Part shown: positions 6,781 to 15,759 of the stretch, piece by piece
How the letters are laid out: every line of letters begins with the position of its first letter
Position numbering within the stretch: position 1 is the first letter of the stretch
Origin: Chitinophagaceae bacterium
GTDB taxonomy: Bacteria > Bacteroidota > Bacteroidia > Chitinophagales > Chitinophagaceae
Assembly: GCA_023957155.1 (NCBI GenBank)
Contig: JAMLHK010000004.1
Span: 62,001 to 126,000 of the forward strand
Length of the DNA stretch: 64,000 bases
Direction: 5' to 3'
Notes under the pieces: generated by a model
What the model was told of the DNA's origin: nothing
The model's database searches: none
What the model saw: only the letters and a program-made list of their open reading frames with translations
Program-made: the position numbers and the translations under genes

Positions 6781-7968
6781 ATGAAAAAAATTGTATTAGG
6801 ATTCAGCGGCGGATTAGATACTTCCTATTGTGTAAAGTACCTGAGCGAAGACAAGGGGTATGAAGTACATTCCGTAATTGTAAATACTGGCGGCTTTACA
6901 GATGATGAGCTGAAGAAAATCGAAGACCGCGCTTATACACTTGGAGTAAAAACGCACACTACGGTTAACGCCGTACGCTCATATTATGAAAGCATTATCA
7001 AATACCTGGTATATGGCAATGTATTGAAAAACAACACGTACCCGTTAAGTGTAAGCGCTGAAAGGCTAAGCCAGGCGCTGCATATTGCCGAACATGCAAA
7101 AAAGCTGCATGCCGATACCGTAGCCCATGGCAGCACAGGCGCGGGAAACGACCAGGTACGCTTTGATATGATCTTCCACATCATGATACCCAGCGTGGAT
7201 ATTATTACTCCTATACGTGATCTTAAATTGAGCCGTGAAGAAGAAATTGCTTACCTTAAAGGGAAAGGCGTGGAGATGAATTTTGAAAAGGCAGTATATT
7301 CCATCAATAAAGGACTGTGGGGTACAAGTGTTGGAGGTAAAGAAACCCTGTCATCGAAAGGGATATTACCCGAATCAGCCTGGCCTACCCCGGTTACGGC
7401 AACCGATCCGAGGGAAATAAAATTAAATTTCACAAAAGGGGAATTATCAGGCGTGGACGATAAAACTTTCTCCCATCCCGTTGAAGCTATTCAGTACCTG
7501 CAAAGCATCGCAGGTCCGTATGGAATAGGCCGGGACATTCATGTGGGAGATACGATTATTGGTATAAAAGGACGCGTAGGATTTGAAGCGGCAGCACCTA
7601 TGCTTATTCTAAAAGCACACCATGCTTTGGAAAAGCACCTGCTAACAAAGTGGCAGCTCAACTGGAAAGATCAGCTGGCACAGTTTTATGGCAACTGGCT
7701 GCATGAAGGACAAATACTGGATCCGGTGATGCGGAATATAGAAGCATTCCTGGAGAATTCCCAGCAAAACGTAACGGGGGAAGTGTTTATCCAGCTACTG
7801 CCCTACCGTTTTCAGATCATAGGAATTGAATCGCCTTACGATTTAATGAACAGTAAGTTTGGTAAATATGGCGAAATGAACAGCGGATTTACCGGTGAGG
7901 ATGTAAGAGGATTCAGTAAAATATTCGGCAACCAGGTTGCCATACATCATTTAGTAAATAAGCAATGA
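6781..7968 (+). CDS. argG: Argininosuccinate synthase
   Basis: Joins citrulline and aspartate with ATP to give argininosuccinate in the cytoplasm. The 395-residue product starts with the PP-loop ATP site FSGGLDTSY (8-16) and has AHGSTGAGNDQVRFD (about 115-130), the nucleotide/citrulline-binding segment. Length is normal for the family. Its stop overlaps the argC start (ATGA, 7965-7968), so the two are translationally coupled. Placement as the second gene, far from argH at the operon end, is unlike the common argGH pair. Confidence 0.96.
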   Translation: MKKIVLGFSGGLDTSYCVKYLSEDKGYEVHSVIVNTGGFTDDELKKIEDRAYTLGVKTHTTVNAVRSYYESIIKYLVYGNVLKNNTYPLSVSAERLSQALHIAEHAKKLHADTVAHGSTGAGNDQVRFDMIFHIMIPSVDIITPIRDLKLSREEEIAYLKGKGVEMNFEKAVYSINKGLWGTSVGGKETLSSKGILPESAWPTPVTATDPREIKLNFTKGELSGVDDKTFSHPVEAIQYLQSIAGPYGIGRDIHVGDTIIGIKGRVGFEAAAPMLILKAHHALEKHLLTKWQLNWKDQLAQFYGNWLHEGQILDPVMRNIEAFLENSQQNVTGEVFIQLLPYRFQIIGIESPYDLMNSKFGKYGEMNSGFTGEDVRGFSKIFGNQVAIHHLVNKQ

Positions 7969-8963
7969 AAATAAAAGCAGGTATTATAGGGGGCGCAGGA
8001 TATACGGGTGGAGAACTGATCAGGTTACTTATTAATCATCCGGATGTGGATTTTTCTTATGTTCACAGCCGCAGTAATGCAAACAAACCGTTACATGCTG
8101 TTCACGAAGACCTGATCGGCGAAACTAACCTCAGCTTTAGCCAGGATCTTTCTCCCATACAAAGCGGGGAACTGGATGTTTTATTCTTATGTCTCGGACA
8201 TGGTGCGTCAAGACAATTTCTCTCGGAAAATACAGTAGCAGACCATACCAGGGTCATAGACCTGGCCAATGATTTCAGGCTCGCAGGACAATCCACTTCC
8301 GGCAACCGGCATTTTATATACGGCTTGCCTGAGATCAATAAAACAATTATCCGGTCTGCACATAACATTGCCAATCCCGGGTGCTTCGCCACCGCTATTC
8401 AATTAGGACTACTTCCGTTAGCACAGGCCGGGCTGCTGGAAGAAGTGTTCACTACAGGCATTACGGGAAGTACCGGGGCGGGGCAAAGTCTCACTTCTTC
8501 TTCACACTTCAGCTGGCGGGCAAATAATATACAGGCTTACAAAACATTAACCCACCAGCACCTGGGGGAAATTGCACAATCACTTATACAGGTATCCCCT
8601 CACGGAAAGAACAGCCAACAACATCTTAATTTTGTACCCTGGCGCGGAGATTTTACACGAGGAATATTCGTCAGTTCTACTGTTCACTGCGAACAGAACT
8701 ATGAAGAAATGCTCCATCTGTATAAATCATTTTATAAAGAACACCCTTTTACCATTGTAAGTGACACTCCTATTTTTTTAAAGCAGGTGGTCAATACCAA
8801 TAAGTGTATTATACAATTAGAAAAGGTAGGCACAAAATTAGTAGTACATTCCATTACAGATAACCTGTTGAAAGGCGCCTGCGGACAGGCTGTTCAAAAC
8901 ATGAACCTGATGTTTGGAATAGATGAAGCGGCAGGACTGCGGCTGAAAGCGGGAGCGTTTTGA
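7965..8963 (+). CDS. argC: N-acyl-gamma-glutamyl-phosphate reductase
   Basis: NADPH-dependent reduction of N-acylglutamyl phosphate to the semialdehyde. The 332-residue product has the dinucleotide-binding start IIGGAGYTGGELIRLL (7-22) and the catalytic Cys140 in NIANPGCFATAI. GITGSTGAGQ follows as in other ArgC enzymes. Length is typical. Coupled to argG by a 4-bp overlap. A 366-bp gap with a broken gene separates it from argD. Confidence 0.95.
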   Translation: MKIKAGIIGGAGYTGGELIRLLINHPDVDFSYVHSRSNANKPLHAVHEDLIGETNLSFSQDLSPIQSGELDVLFLCLGHGASRQFLSENTVADHTRVIDLANDFRLAGQSTSGNRHFIYGLPEINKTIIRSAHNIANPGCFATAIQLGLLPLAQAGLLEEVFTTGITGSTGAGQSLTSSSHFSWRANNIQAYKTLTHQHLGEIAQSLIQVSPHGKNSQQHLNFVPWRGDFTRGIFVSSTVHCEQNYEEMLHLYKSFYKEHPFTIVSDTPIFLKQVVNTNKCIIQLEKVGTKLVVHSITDNLLKGACGQAVQNMNLMFGIDEAAGLRLKAGAF

Positions 8964-8990
8964 AAGGTAGACGGTGAAGCGGTGTGTGAG

Positions 8991-9021
8991 TCCCTGTACC
9001 TTGAAACCTGCACCCTGCAAC
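8991..9021. repeat. CCTG-type dispersed repeat tract
   Basis: Contains ACCTTGAAACCTGCACCCTGCAAC, that is ACCTGnA units at about 8-nt spacing. Related tracts occur at 13427-13525, 32770-32815 and 44931-45030. The 88 bp around it (8964-9049) hold no gene. Confidence 0.5.
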
Positions 9022-9049
9022 TAACAAAACAATTTTGCTAACTATTTAA

Positions 9050-9241
9050 AATACCACTATACGAGATTACAAGAAACTTGAAGTCTGGAGTAAGGCCCAT
9101 CAACTTTATTTGTATGTAAAAAAAGATATTACAGTGAAATTTCCAAAAGAAGAGAGAGATAAAGAATATAATATCGTAAACAAAATGATTAATGAGTCAA
9201 GAGCTATGCTCATAATTTTTCTAAAATTTTTACGACGATGA
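9050..9241 (+). pseudogene. Internally deleted four-helix-bundle protein gene (23S rRNA intervening-sequence protein family)
   Basis: A start-less open stretch of 63 codons ends in TGA at 9239-9241. Its first part reads DYKKLEVWSKAHQLYLYVKK and then KFPKEERD, the hallmark N-terminal helix of the four-helix-bundle family (PF05635-like, normally about 115-125 residues). It jumps directly to a sequence ending INESRAMLIIFLKFLRR, which matches the family's C-terminal helix. About 55-60 central residues, including the usual LTSQIRRAA-type helix, are missing and there is no ATG in place. I read this as a decayed copy that landed between argC and argD. The following 88 bp (9242-9329) contain repeated CCTTACACC-like words and no gene. 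Confidence 0.7.
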
Positions 9242-9329
9242 TCCTGCCCTACACATGACATGCTCTACCTTACACCCTATACCTTCTGCCTTACACCTTG
9301 ATTAACGAACTAAATAACTTAAACATATC

Positions 9330-10481
9330 ATGAATCTATTCGACGTATACCCTATCAACAATATAGCCATCGTAAAAGCAAAAGGTTCTTACGTATGGGA
9401 TGATAAAGGAGAGCAATACCTTGACCTGTATGGCGGTCACGCTGTAATATCCATAGGCCATACCCACCCCCACTGGGTACAACGCATACAGGAACAGCTT
9501 AATAAAATTGCATTTTATTCCAATTCCGTTAAGATACCTCTGCAGGAGGAGCTGGCTGAGAAATTGGGGAAATTGTCGGGGAAGGAAGATTACCAGCTGT
9601 TTTTATGCAATAGCGGAGCAGAAGCCAATGAGAATGCATTAAAGCTGGCCTCCTTTTATAATGGCAGAAAAAAAGTAATTGCATTCAGCAAATCATTTCA
9701 CGGGCGTACTTCTCTTGCAGTATCCGCCACCGATAATAAAAATATTATTGCGCCGGTAAATGAAACCGATAATATTATTTTCCTGCCTTTTAATGACGGG
9801 CAGGCGCTGGAAGATTGTTTTACAAAAAACGGGGATATCATTTCTTCGGTAATCATAGAGGGTATACAGGGTGTTGGCGGCATCAATATAGCAGAGGAAA
9901 GCTTTTTAAAAAAGATCCGGAGCCTTTGTGATCAATACGGCGCTCTATATATAGCCGACAGTGTACAATGCGGATATGGAAGAACGGGGAAGTTTTTCAG
10001 TCATGACTTTGCCGGGGTAAAGGCCGACATTTATACTATGGCTAAAGGTATGGGTAACGGCTTCCCGGTAGCGGGTATTATTGTTGCGCCACATATTAAA
10101 CCCAAACATTTTCAGCTGGGAACCACTTTTGGGGGTAATCACCTGGCCTGTGCTGCGGCTATAGCGGTATTGGAAGTATTGGAATCGGAAAAATTATTAG
10201 GTAATGCGGTAATAATTGGCAAATATTTAAAAGAAGAGCTAAGCCATATCCCCGAGCTGAAAAACGTAAGAGGCCGGGGGTTAATGATAGGCTTTGATGT
10301 GCCCGAATCACTAAAAGACCTGAAAAAGCAGTTATTACTGAATCAGAAAATCTTTACCGGGGAAGCCAAGCCCAATGTTATCCGTTTATTACCTTCGCTG
10401 GCCTTAAAGAAAAGAGATGCAGAAGATTTTATAGATGCCATAAAAGAAGAGATCGCAGCAATGACCGTACAGGAAGTATAG
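9330..10481 (+). CDS. argD: N-acylornithine aminotransferase
   Basis: PLP-dependent transfer of an amino group from glutamate to the N-acylglutamate semialdehyde. The 383-residue product is a class III aminotransferase: NSGAEANENALK (94-105) binds the cofactor phosphate, IADSVQCGYGRTG (208-220) has the Asp that contacts the pyridine nitrogen, and Lys239 in TMAKGMGNGFP is the Schiff-base lysine. GTTFGGNHLACAAA near residue 270 is also typical. Length is normal. Promoter not evident; probably read through from argC despite the 366-bp gap. Confidence 0.93.
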   Translation: MNLFDVYPINNIAIVKAKGSYVWDDKGEQYLDLYGGHAVISIGHTHPHWVQRIQEQLNKIAFYSNSVKIPLQEELAEKLGKLSGKEDYQLFLCNSGAEANENALKLASFYNGRKKVIAFSKSFHGRTSLAVSATDNKNIIAPVNETDNIIFLPFNDGQALEDCFTKNGDIISSVIIEGIQGVGGINIAEESFLKKIRSLCDQYGALYIADSVQCGYGRTGKFFSHDFAGVKADIYTMAKGMGNGFPVAGIIVAPHIKPKHFQLGTTFGGNHLACAAAIAVLEVLESEKLLGNAVIIGKYLKEELSHIPELKNVRGRGLMIGFDVPESLKDLKKQLLLNQKIFTGEAKPNVIRLLPSLALKKRDAEDFIDAIKEEIAAMTVQEV

Positions 10482-10521
10482 CAGGCAGGTAAAATTTTGT
10501 ACTTTTTTATATTTTTATCAA

Positions 10522-11544
10522 ATGGGCTTTGAATCAAAAACACTTCTTCAGCTACCGTCATCCGGTATGCCCCGCTTTGTTTCAGCAAATGATGTAAAAG
10601 ATATTGATGCGCTGGTAGCACGGGCCTTAACATACAAGGCAGATCCGTTTATGCACAAAACCATAGGACATCATAAACGTATCGGGCTGCTATTCCTCAA
10701 TCCCAGTATGCGCACCCGTTTAAGCACTCAGATTGCCGCACAAAACCTGGGTATGGAACCCATTGTATTCAACGTTGGCAGTGAAGGCTGGGCACTGGAA
10801 TTTGAAGAAGAAGCCATTATGAGCGGAAATAAAGTTGAGCATGTAAAAGACGCGGCACCCATAATGGGTAAATACTTTGATATACTCTGCATTCGCACTT
10901 TTCCTTCTTTAAAAAACAGGGAAGACGATTACAGCGAACTATACATCAACCAGTTTATCAAGTATGCGGGTATCCCGGTAGTGAGCCTTGAAAGCGCCAC
11001 GCTCCATCCTTTGCAAAGCCTTACCGACATCATTACGATAACCGAGGTATTGCAAAACCATAAACTACAAACCATAAACCGTAAACCCAAAATAGTACTC
11101 ACCTGGGCACCCCATGTAAAAGCGTTACCGCAATGTGTGTCCAACAGCTTTGCACAATGGGTAAATGCGTGGGGTAAAGCGGATTTTACCATTACCCACC
11201 CGGAAGATTATGAATTAGATGAACAATTTACCCGGGGAGCTGCTATAACACATAACCAGGAAGAAGCATTGAAAAATGCAGATTTTGTATATGTAAAAAA
11301 CTGGAGTACATACCAGGACTATGGAAAAATATATTGTAATGACCCGGAATGGATGCTGACTAATGAAAAATTAAGTTTAACCAACAATGCGAAAGTAATG
11401 CACTGCCTCCCGGTAAGACGCAATGTGGAACTGAGCGATGAGATCCTTGATGGATCCAACAGCATCATTACGCAACAGGCTTCTAACCGCGTATGGGCAG
11501 CACAGGCAGTATTGTCGGAGATACTACAGCATCAATCCGCATAA
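10522..11544 (+). CDS. argF': N-acylornithine carbamoyltransferase (probably N-succinylornithine type)
   Basis: Transfers the carbamoyl group to N-acyl-ornithine, giving N-acyl-citrulline. The 340-residue product has the carbamoyl-phosphate loop NPSMRTRLST (60-69), GWALEFEEEAIMSG (89-102) characteristic of the AOTCase/SOTCase branch, and HCLPVRRN near the C-terminus. In the published comparison of the Xanthomonas N-acetyl enzyme and the Bacteroides fragilis N-succinyl enzyme, one residue (Glu in the first, Pro in the second) decides the substrate. Here the matching residue, in SGNKVEHVK, is Val105; replacing Glu by Val was reported to give succinyl specificity. I therefore predict succinylornithine. 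The ATG at 10522 adds about 15 residues compared with relatives and a later start is possible. Confidence 0.9.
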   Translation: MGFESKTLLQLPSSGMPRFVSANDVKDIDALVARALTYKADPFMHKTIGHHKRIGLLFLNPSMRTRLSTQIAAQNLGMEPIVFNVGSEGWALEFEEEAIMSGNKVEHVKDAAPIMGKYFDILCIRTFPSLKNREDDYSELYINQFIKYAGIPVVSLESATLHPLQSLTDIITITEVLQNHKLQTINRKPKIVLTWAPHVKALPQCVSNSFAQWVNAWGKADFTITHPEDYELDEQFTRGAAITHNQEEALKNADFVYVKNWSTYQDYGKIYCNDPEWMLTNEKLSLTNNAKVMHCLPVRRNVELSDEILDGSNSIITQQASNRVWAAQAVLSEILQHQSA

Positions 11545-11548
11545 CGGC

Positions 11549-12343
11549 ATGAAGAAAGCGTATGTAATTAAAATAGGAGGGAACATCATTGATGATGATA
11601 AGAAGCTTTCCGCATTTCTCAAATCTTTTGCATCACTCCGGGATGAAGCCGCACTTATCCTGGTACACGGGGGTGGGAAATTAGCTACTAAATTAGCAGA
11701 AAAGATGGGGGTTGTTCAACAGATGGTTGACGGAAGAAGAATTACCGATGCGGAAACCCTCAGAATAGTTACTATGGTATACGCCGGCTATATCAATAAA
11801 AATATTGTAGCACAACTCCAATCCGGTGGCTGCAATGCCATCGGGCTAAGCGGTGCAGACGGCAATGCCGTGCTGGCCCATAAAAGAATAGTATCGGGAA
11901 AAACAGACTACGGATTTGCCGGAGATATAGACGCAGTGAATACCGATCTGCTGAATCACCTGTTGAAAGAAAATTTTACTCTGATCCTTGCTCCCATCAC
12001 GCACAATAAAAAAGGACAACTACTCAATACCAATGCTGACACGCTTGCCCAGGAAACAGCAAAGGCACTCTCTGAATTTTTTGACGTTACCTTAATCTAT
12101 TCGTTTGAAAAAAGCGGCGTACTACTGGATACCAATGATGATGCTACCGTGATCAAAACCATCAGCCCGTCCTACTATGAACAATTAAAGTCGGAACAAA
12201 AGATATTTGCCGGCATGATCCCTAAATTAGACAATGCTTTTGCTGCACTCAACAAGGGTGTTAAAAAAGTGGTCATTGGGAAGGCGGAAGCTTTACATCA
12301 CCTTCTTACCGGTAATGCCGGTACAACTATTATCCATGAATGA
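11549..12343 (+). CDS. argB: N-acylglutamate kinase
   Basis: Phosphorylates N-acylglutamate with ATP. The start is the ATG at 11549, four bases after the argF' stop; longer frames starting inside argF' are not plausible. The 264-residue product begins AYVIKIGGNIIDD (nucleotide-binding Lys-Ile-Gly-Gly) and has LVHGGGK (about residues 38-44) and the amino-acid kinase motif NTNADTLAQETAKAL near residue 160. Length is typical of the arginine-insensitive, non-elongated form. The stop overlaps the next gene by 8 bp. Confidence 0.93.
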   Translation: MKKAYVIKIGGNIIDDDKKLSAFLKSFASLRDEAALILVHGGGKLATKLAEKMGVVQQMVDGRRITDAETLRIVTMVYAGYINKNIVAQLQSGGCNAIGLSGADGNAVLAHKRIVSGKTDYGFAGDIDAVNTDLLNHLLKENFTLILAPITHNKKGQLLNTNADTLAQETAKALSEFFDVTLIYSFEKSGVLLDTNDDATVIKTISPSYYEQLKSEQKIFAGMIPKLDNAFAALNKGVKKVVIGKAEALHHLLTGNAGTTIIHE

Positions 12344-13424
12344 AACGATTTCTATATTAACCACGGATGCCATCGGGTTACTAAAGGAACTGATCGCAAC
12401 ACCTTCGTTTAGCAAAGAAGAAGACCAGTCAGCCGCGTTAATCGGTCTATTCTTTGCAAAGAGAGGAATCCCGCACTTCCGGATAGGCAATAATATATAT
12501 GCAACCAATAAGCACTTTGATGAAAAGAAACCGGCGGTTTTGCTTAACTCTCATCACGATACGGTAAAACCGAACAAAGCCTATACACTCGATCCTTTCC
12601 TCCCGGTTGCAAAAGACGGTAAATTGTTTGGACTGGGAAGTAATGATGCGGGCGGCCCGCTCGTATCCCTGTTAGCTACTTTTTTATATTTCTATAACCG
12701 GTCAGATCTGAAGTATAACCTGGTATATGCTGCAAGCGCCGAAGAAGAGATATCGGGCAGGAACGGTATTGAAATGTTATTAAACAATGCATCGTTCAGC
12801 CCTCCGCAACGGCATTGGGGCTTTGCTTTAGTAGGCGAACCTACGCAAATGCAAATGGCGGTAGCCGAAAAAGGCCTGCTGGTCATAGATTGTATGGCTT
12901 CCGGTATTGCCGGGCACGCCGCACGGGAGGAAGGAGAAAATGCTATTTATAAGGCAATCAAAGACATTGAATGGTTTCGTACTTTTCGTTTTCCCGGAGT
13001 ATCTGATTTTCTCGGGCCGGTAAAAATGAGCGTAACGATCATTGAAACTGAAAATAAAGCACATAACGTTATACCGCCACAATGCAGCTTTGTAGCTGAC
13101 ATCAGGGTAAATGAACTATACAGCTTCGATGAGATACTTGATGTGGTTAAAAACAATGTAAGCTGTACGATACAGCCGCGGAGCCTGCGCCTGAGGTCTT
13201 CCGCCATTGCTTTAGATCACCCTATCGTTAAAGCAGGACTGGAGATGGGCAGAACCTGTTATGGATCACCCACAACTTCTGACAAAGCGCTGATACCCTT
13301 CCCTGCATTAAAAATAGGCCCGGGAGATTCGGCGAGAAGCCACTCGGCGGATGAATACATATACACTGATGAAATAAGGGAGGGGATTGAGCTGTATGTG
13401 AAGATCCTGGAAAAGGTATTGTAG
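12336..13424 (+). CDS. M20-family deacylase, probably N-acylcitrulline deacylase
   Basis: Removes the acyl group, releasing citrulline in this version of the pathway. The start ATG at 12336 overlaps the end of argB; the frame stays open upstream but only through argB. The 362-residue product has the M20 metal site: NSHHDTVKP (first His/Asp), GLGSNDAGG (bridging Asp), the Glu pair in SAEEEISG, and VGEPT. The dimerisation domain follows (GIAGHAAREEGENAIY). Usually annotated as acetylornithine deacetylase (ArgE), but with an N-acylornithine carbamoyltransferase next to it the substrate should be N-acylcitrulline. Last step before argG-catalysed condensation. Confidence 0.88.
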   Translation: MNETISILTTDAIGLLKELIATPSFSKEEDQSAALIGLFFAKRGIPHFRIGNNIYATNKHFDEKKPAVLLNSHHDTVKPNKAYTLDPFLPVAKDGKLFGLGSNDAGGPLVSLLATFLYFYNRSDLKYNLVYAASAEEEISGRNGIEMLLNNASFSPPQRHWGFALVGEPTQMQMAVAEKGLLVIDCMASGIAGHAAREEGENAIYKAIKDIEWFRTFRFPGVSDFLGPVKMSVTIIETENKAHNVIPPQCSFVADIRVNELYSFDEILDVVKNNVSCTIQPRSLRLRSSAIALDHPIVKAGLEMGRTCYGSPTTSDKALIPFPALKIGPGDSARSHSADEYIYTDEIREGIELYVKILEKVL

Positions 13425-13426
13425 CT

Positions 13427-13525
13427 GCAGGTTACAAGTCGCAGGAACAAACACATTTCCCCCGTAACCTGGAACACCGGTGATCCGGTTCACCCTGAAA
13501 CCTGTAACTTGCAACCTGTAACTTG
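13427..13525. repeat. CCTG-type repeat with imperfect long hairpin
   Basis: GCAGGTTACAAGTCGCAGG (13427-13445) is largely complementary to CCTGTAACTTGCAACCTG (13501-13518). The units are the same ACCTGnA words as at 8991 and 44931. It fills the gap between the deacylase and argH, so the hairpin would be in the operon mRNA. Confidence 0.5.
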
Positions 13526-13544
13526 AACCCCGCAACTCATAAGC

Positions 13545-14843
13545 ATGAAACTTTGGCAAAAAGACAATTCTTCGGTAAACGAACTGATTGAAAAATTTAC
13601 GGTAGGCAGAGATAAGGAATTTGACCTGCTGCTGGCGCAATACGATGTGCAGGGATCTATAGCTCACGTAAAAATGCTGAAAGAAGTAGGACTGATGAAT
13701 GAGCAGGACGCTGCTTACGCTGTGAGAGGACTGGAAGATATATTAAAGGAGGTGCTGGACGGGAAATTTGTAATAGAAGAAGGGATTGAAGACGTCCATT
13801 CGCAGGTGGAATACCTGCTTACGCAACGTATCGGCGAAGCGGGTAAAAAAATACATAGCGGCAGAAGCAGGAATGACCAGGTGGCAGTAGATCTGAAACT
13901 ATATCTCCGCGCTGAAGTACTGGCGATAAAGGATGAAGTAAAGGAGTTGTTTGACCTGCTCATCAGCCAGAGCGAAAAATTCAAAGACAAATTATTACCC
14001 GGCTATACACATCTCCAGATTGCAATGCCCTCATCATTCGGATTATGGTTCGGCGCGTATGCAGAAAGCCTTACTGACGATATAGAACTATTGGCCGCCG
14101 CATACCAGGTAGCTAATAAAAACCCGTTGGGCAGCGGGGCCGGTTACGGGTCTTCTTTTCCATTGAACAGAGCGTTAACTACTGAGCTTTTACAATTCGG
14201 TTCGTTGAACTACAATTCAGTGTATGCACAGATGAGCCGGGGAAAAACAGAAAAGATTGTTGCCATCGGTATCAGCAGCATAGCCGCTACATTGAGTAAG
14301 TTGGCTATGGATGCCTGTTTATATATCAACCAGAATTTCGGGTTTATATCTTTTCCCAATGAGCTGACCACCGGCAGCAGCATTATGCCGCACAAAAAGA
14401 ATCCGGATGTATTTGAGCTGATACGCGGAAAGTGCAACCGCATACAATCAACCCCCAATGAGCTGACGCTCCTTATCAACAATCTTCCTTCGGGTTATCA
14501 TCGTGATATGCAGCTGACGAAAGAAATTTTGTTCCCTGCCATTGAAGAGCTGAAAGCCTGTATACAAATGACAAGGCTGATGCTGTCGAATATCAGTATT
14601 AAGGATAATATACTGGATGATGAGAAATACAAATATCTCTTCAGCGTGGAGGCAGTGAATGAACTGGTGAATAAAGGTATTTCCTTCCGCGATGCTTACC
14701 GCCAGGTAGGTAATGATATTGAGCAGGACAACTTCAATTTTGATTATAAGAAGCAATTGCATCACACGCATGAAGGAAGCATCGGCAATTTGAGCAATGA
14801 GGATATTGTGGGGCAGATGGAAAAGGTACTGGGGAAATTTTGA
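13545..14843 (+). CDS. argH: Argininosuccinate lyase
   Basis: Splits argininosuccinate into arginine and fumarate; last gene of the operon. The 432-residue product is a fumarase/aspartase superfamily member with HSGRSRNDQ (104-112), the general-acid region LLPGYTHLQIAMP (150-162) and the mobile signature loop GSSIMPHKKNPD (277-288) with catalytic Ser. Length is slightly short of enterobacterial ArgH (about 457) but normal for Bacteroidota. Confidence 0.95.
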   Translation: MKLWQKDNSSVNELIEKFTVGRDKEFDLLLAQYDVQGSIAHVKMLKEVGLMNEQDAAYAVRGLEDILKEVLDGKFVIEEGIEDVHSQVEYLLTQRIGEAGKKIHSGRSRNDQVAVDLKLYLRAEVLAIKDEVKELFDLLISQSEKFKDKLLPGYTHLQIAMPSSFGLWFGAYAESLTDDIELLAAAYQVANKNPLGSGAGYGSSFPLNRALTTELLQFGSLNYNSVYAQMSRGKTEKIVAIGISSIAATLSKLAMDACLYINQNFGFISFPNELTTGSSIMPHKKNPDVFELIRGKCNRIQSTPNELTLLINNLPSGYHRDMQLTKEILFPAIEELKACIQMTRLMLSNISIKDNILDDEKYKYLFSVEAVNELVNKGISFRDAYRQVGNDIEQDNFNFDYKKQLHHTHEGSIGNLSNEDIVGQMEKVLGKF

Positions 14844-15126
14844 CTTGTTGCACCCCTGCTCAATAGTGAATAGTATTGCAACAAAGTTGTACCGGAGCTC
14901 CCGGAACAGATTATATCATAAAAAACCACGAAGCGTAAAGTTGAATAATAAATATATCAACTTCCCTCCGTGGCCGGGTTGACTGACTAAAAATACCTGC
15001 TTTCCATACTTTCCGTTCTTTATATCGCCTTCTGTGAGATGATAAGCATTGCCGGAAACACGGTAAACATGGGTATTACTGCCGCCTTTTACGGGTGGGA
15101 TGTACCTCTCTGTTTAAATAAAATCA
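14844..15126. other. Intergenic region with hairpins after argH
   Basis: No gene seen. TTGTTGCA (14845-14852) pairs with TGCAACAA (14877-14884). Further on, a CCACGAAGCGTAAAG word (from 14930) and AAGTTGA/TCAACTT arms end in CTCCGTGG, giving a second long imperfect hairpin. Neither is followed by a T-run; the region may end both the arginine operon and the convergent lipoprotein gene. Confidence 0.35.
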
Positions 15127-15687
15127 TTAATTTATCCTCTTTGATAAAATATTTGCGCTTAGTGTAATGGGCGACGGGCTGGCATTATTAAACAGTTTAA
15201 TATTGGTGAGATTAACATTTACTTTTCCATCTGACACTGTAACGGTAGCTTTTTGCGTAACTCCCGCAGCAGAAATTTGATACGTTTTTGCATCAAAAGA
15301 AAAATAAGCATCGTTGTTTTGATAAACCGTTAACGACAGCTTTTTATCATTGTTGGTAGCGGTGATATTGTTGAAAAAAACCACATCATAAGTACCGCCT
15401 GCTGTAGGCAGCGCTTTTCCGCTGAGGAAAATATGTATGCAATACTTTGTGCCGAACCCGCCATATCCGTCAGGGTTTATCTGGTAGCACGATATGATCT
15501 CATTGTTTAAATCAAAATACAGGGTGGAGTTAGACACATATTTTGTCCCGTTGATCGAAAAATTATTTTCCGGTAAATTATTCCCCTCACCCTCGCGATC
15601 CCTACCGTTGCTTTCTGAAGTTGATTTTTTACAGGCGCTTACCGCCATGAGTAATACTATCGGTAAATAAATGAAAAAGCGTTTCAT
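15127..15687 (-). CDS. Hypothetical lipoprotein
   Basis: 186 residues with a type II signal peptide: basic start, hydrophobic FIYLPIVLLMAV, then lipobox SAC with Cys19. A short Ser/Gly/Glu linker follows (STSESNGRDREGEGNN), then a beta-rich domain beginning NFSINGTKYVSNST and containing many Thr/Asn strands. The fold resembles small secreted beta-sandwich lipoproteins common in Bacteroidota, but I cannot name the family. Likely in the periplasm or outer membrane. It lies downstream of another lipoprotein gene in the same direction, separated by 72 bp with a tandem repeat. Confidence 0.75.
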   Translation of the reverse strand: MKRFFIYLPIVLLMAVSACKKSTSESNGRDREGEGNNLPENNFSINGTKYVSNSTLYFDLNNEIISCYQINPDGYGGFGTKYCIHIFLSGKALPTAGGTYDVVFFNNITATNNDKKLSLTVYQNNDAYFSFDAKTYQISAAGVTQKATVTVSDGKVNVNLTNIKLFNNASPSPITLSANILSKRIN

Positions 15688-15721
15688 GTTTATTGTTTAT
15701 TAAAGTTTGAATTTATAATTA

Positions 15722-15748
15722 TCCATTATCAATTGTCCATTATCAATT
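15722..15748. repeat. Two-copy tandem repeat
   Basis: TCCATTATCAATT occurs at 15722-15734 and 15736-15748 (14-nt period) in the gap between the two lipoprotein genes. Confidence 0.6.
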
Positions 15749-15759
15749 ATTCCCAATCA

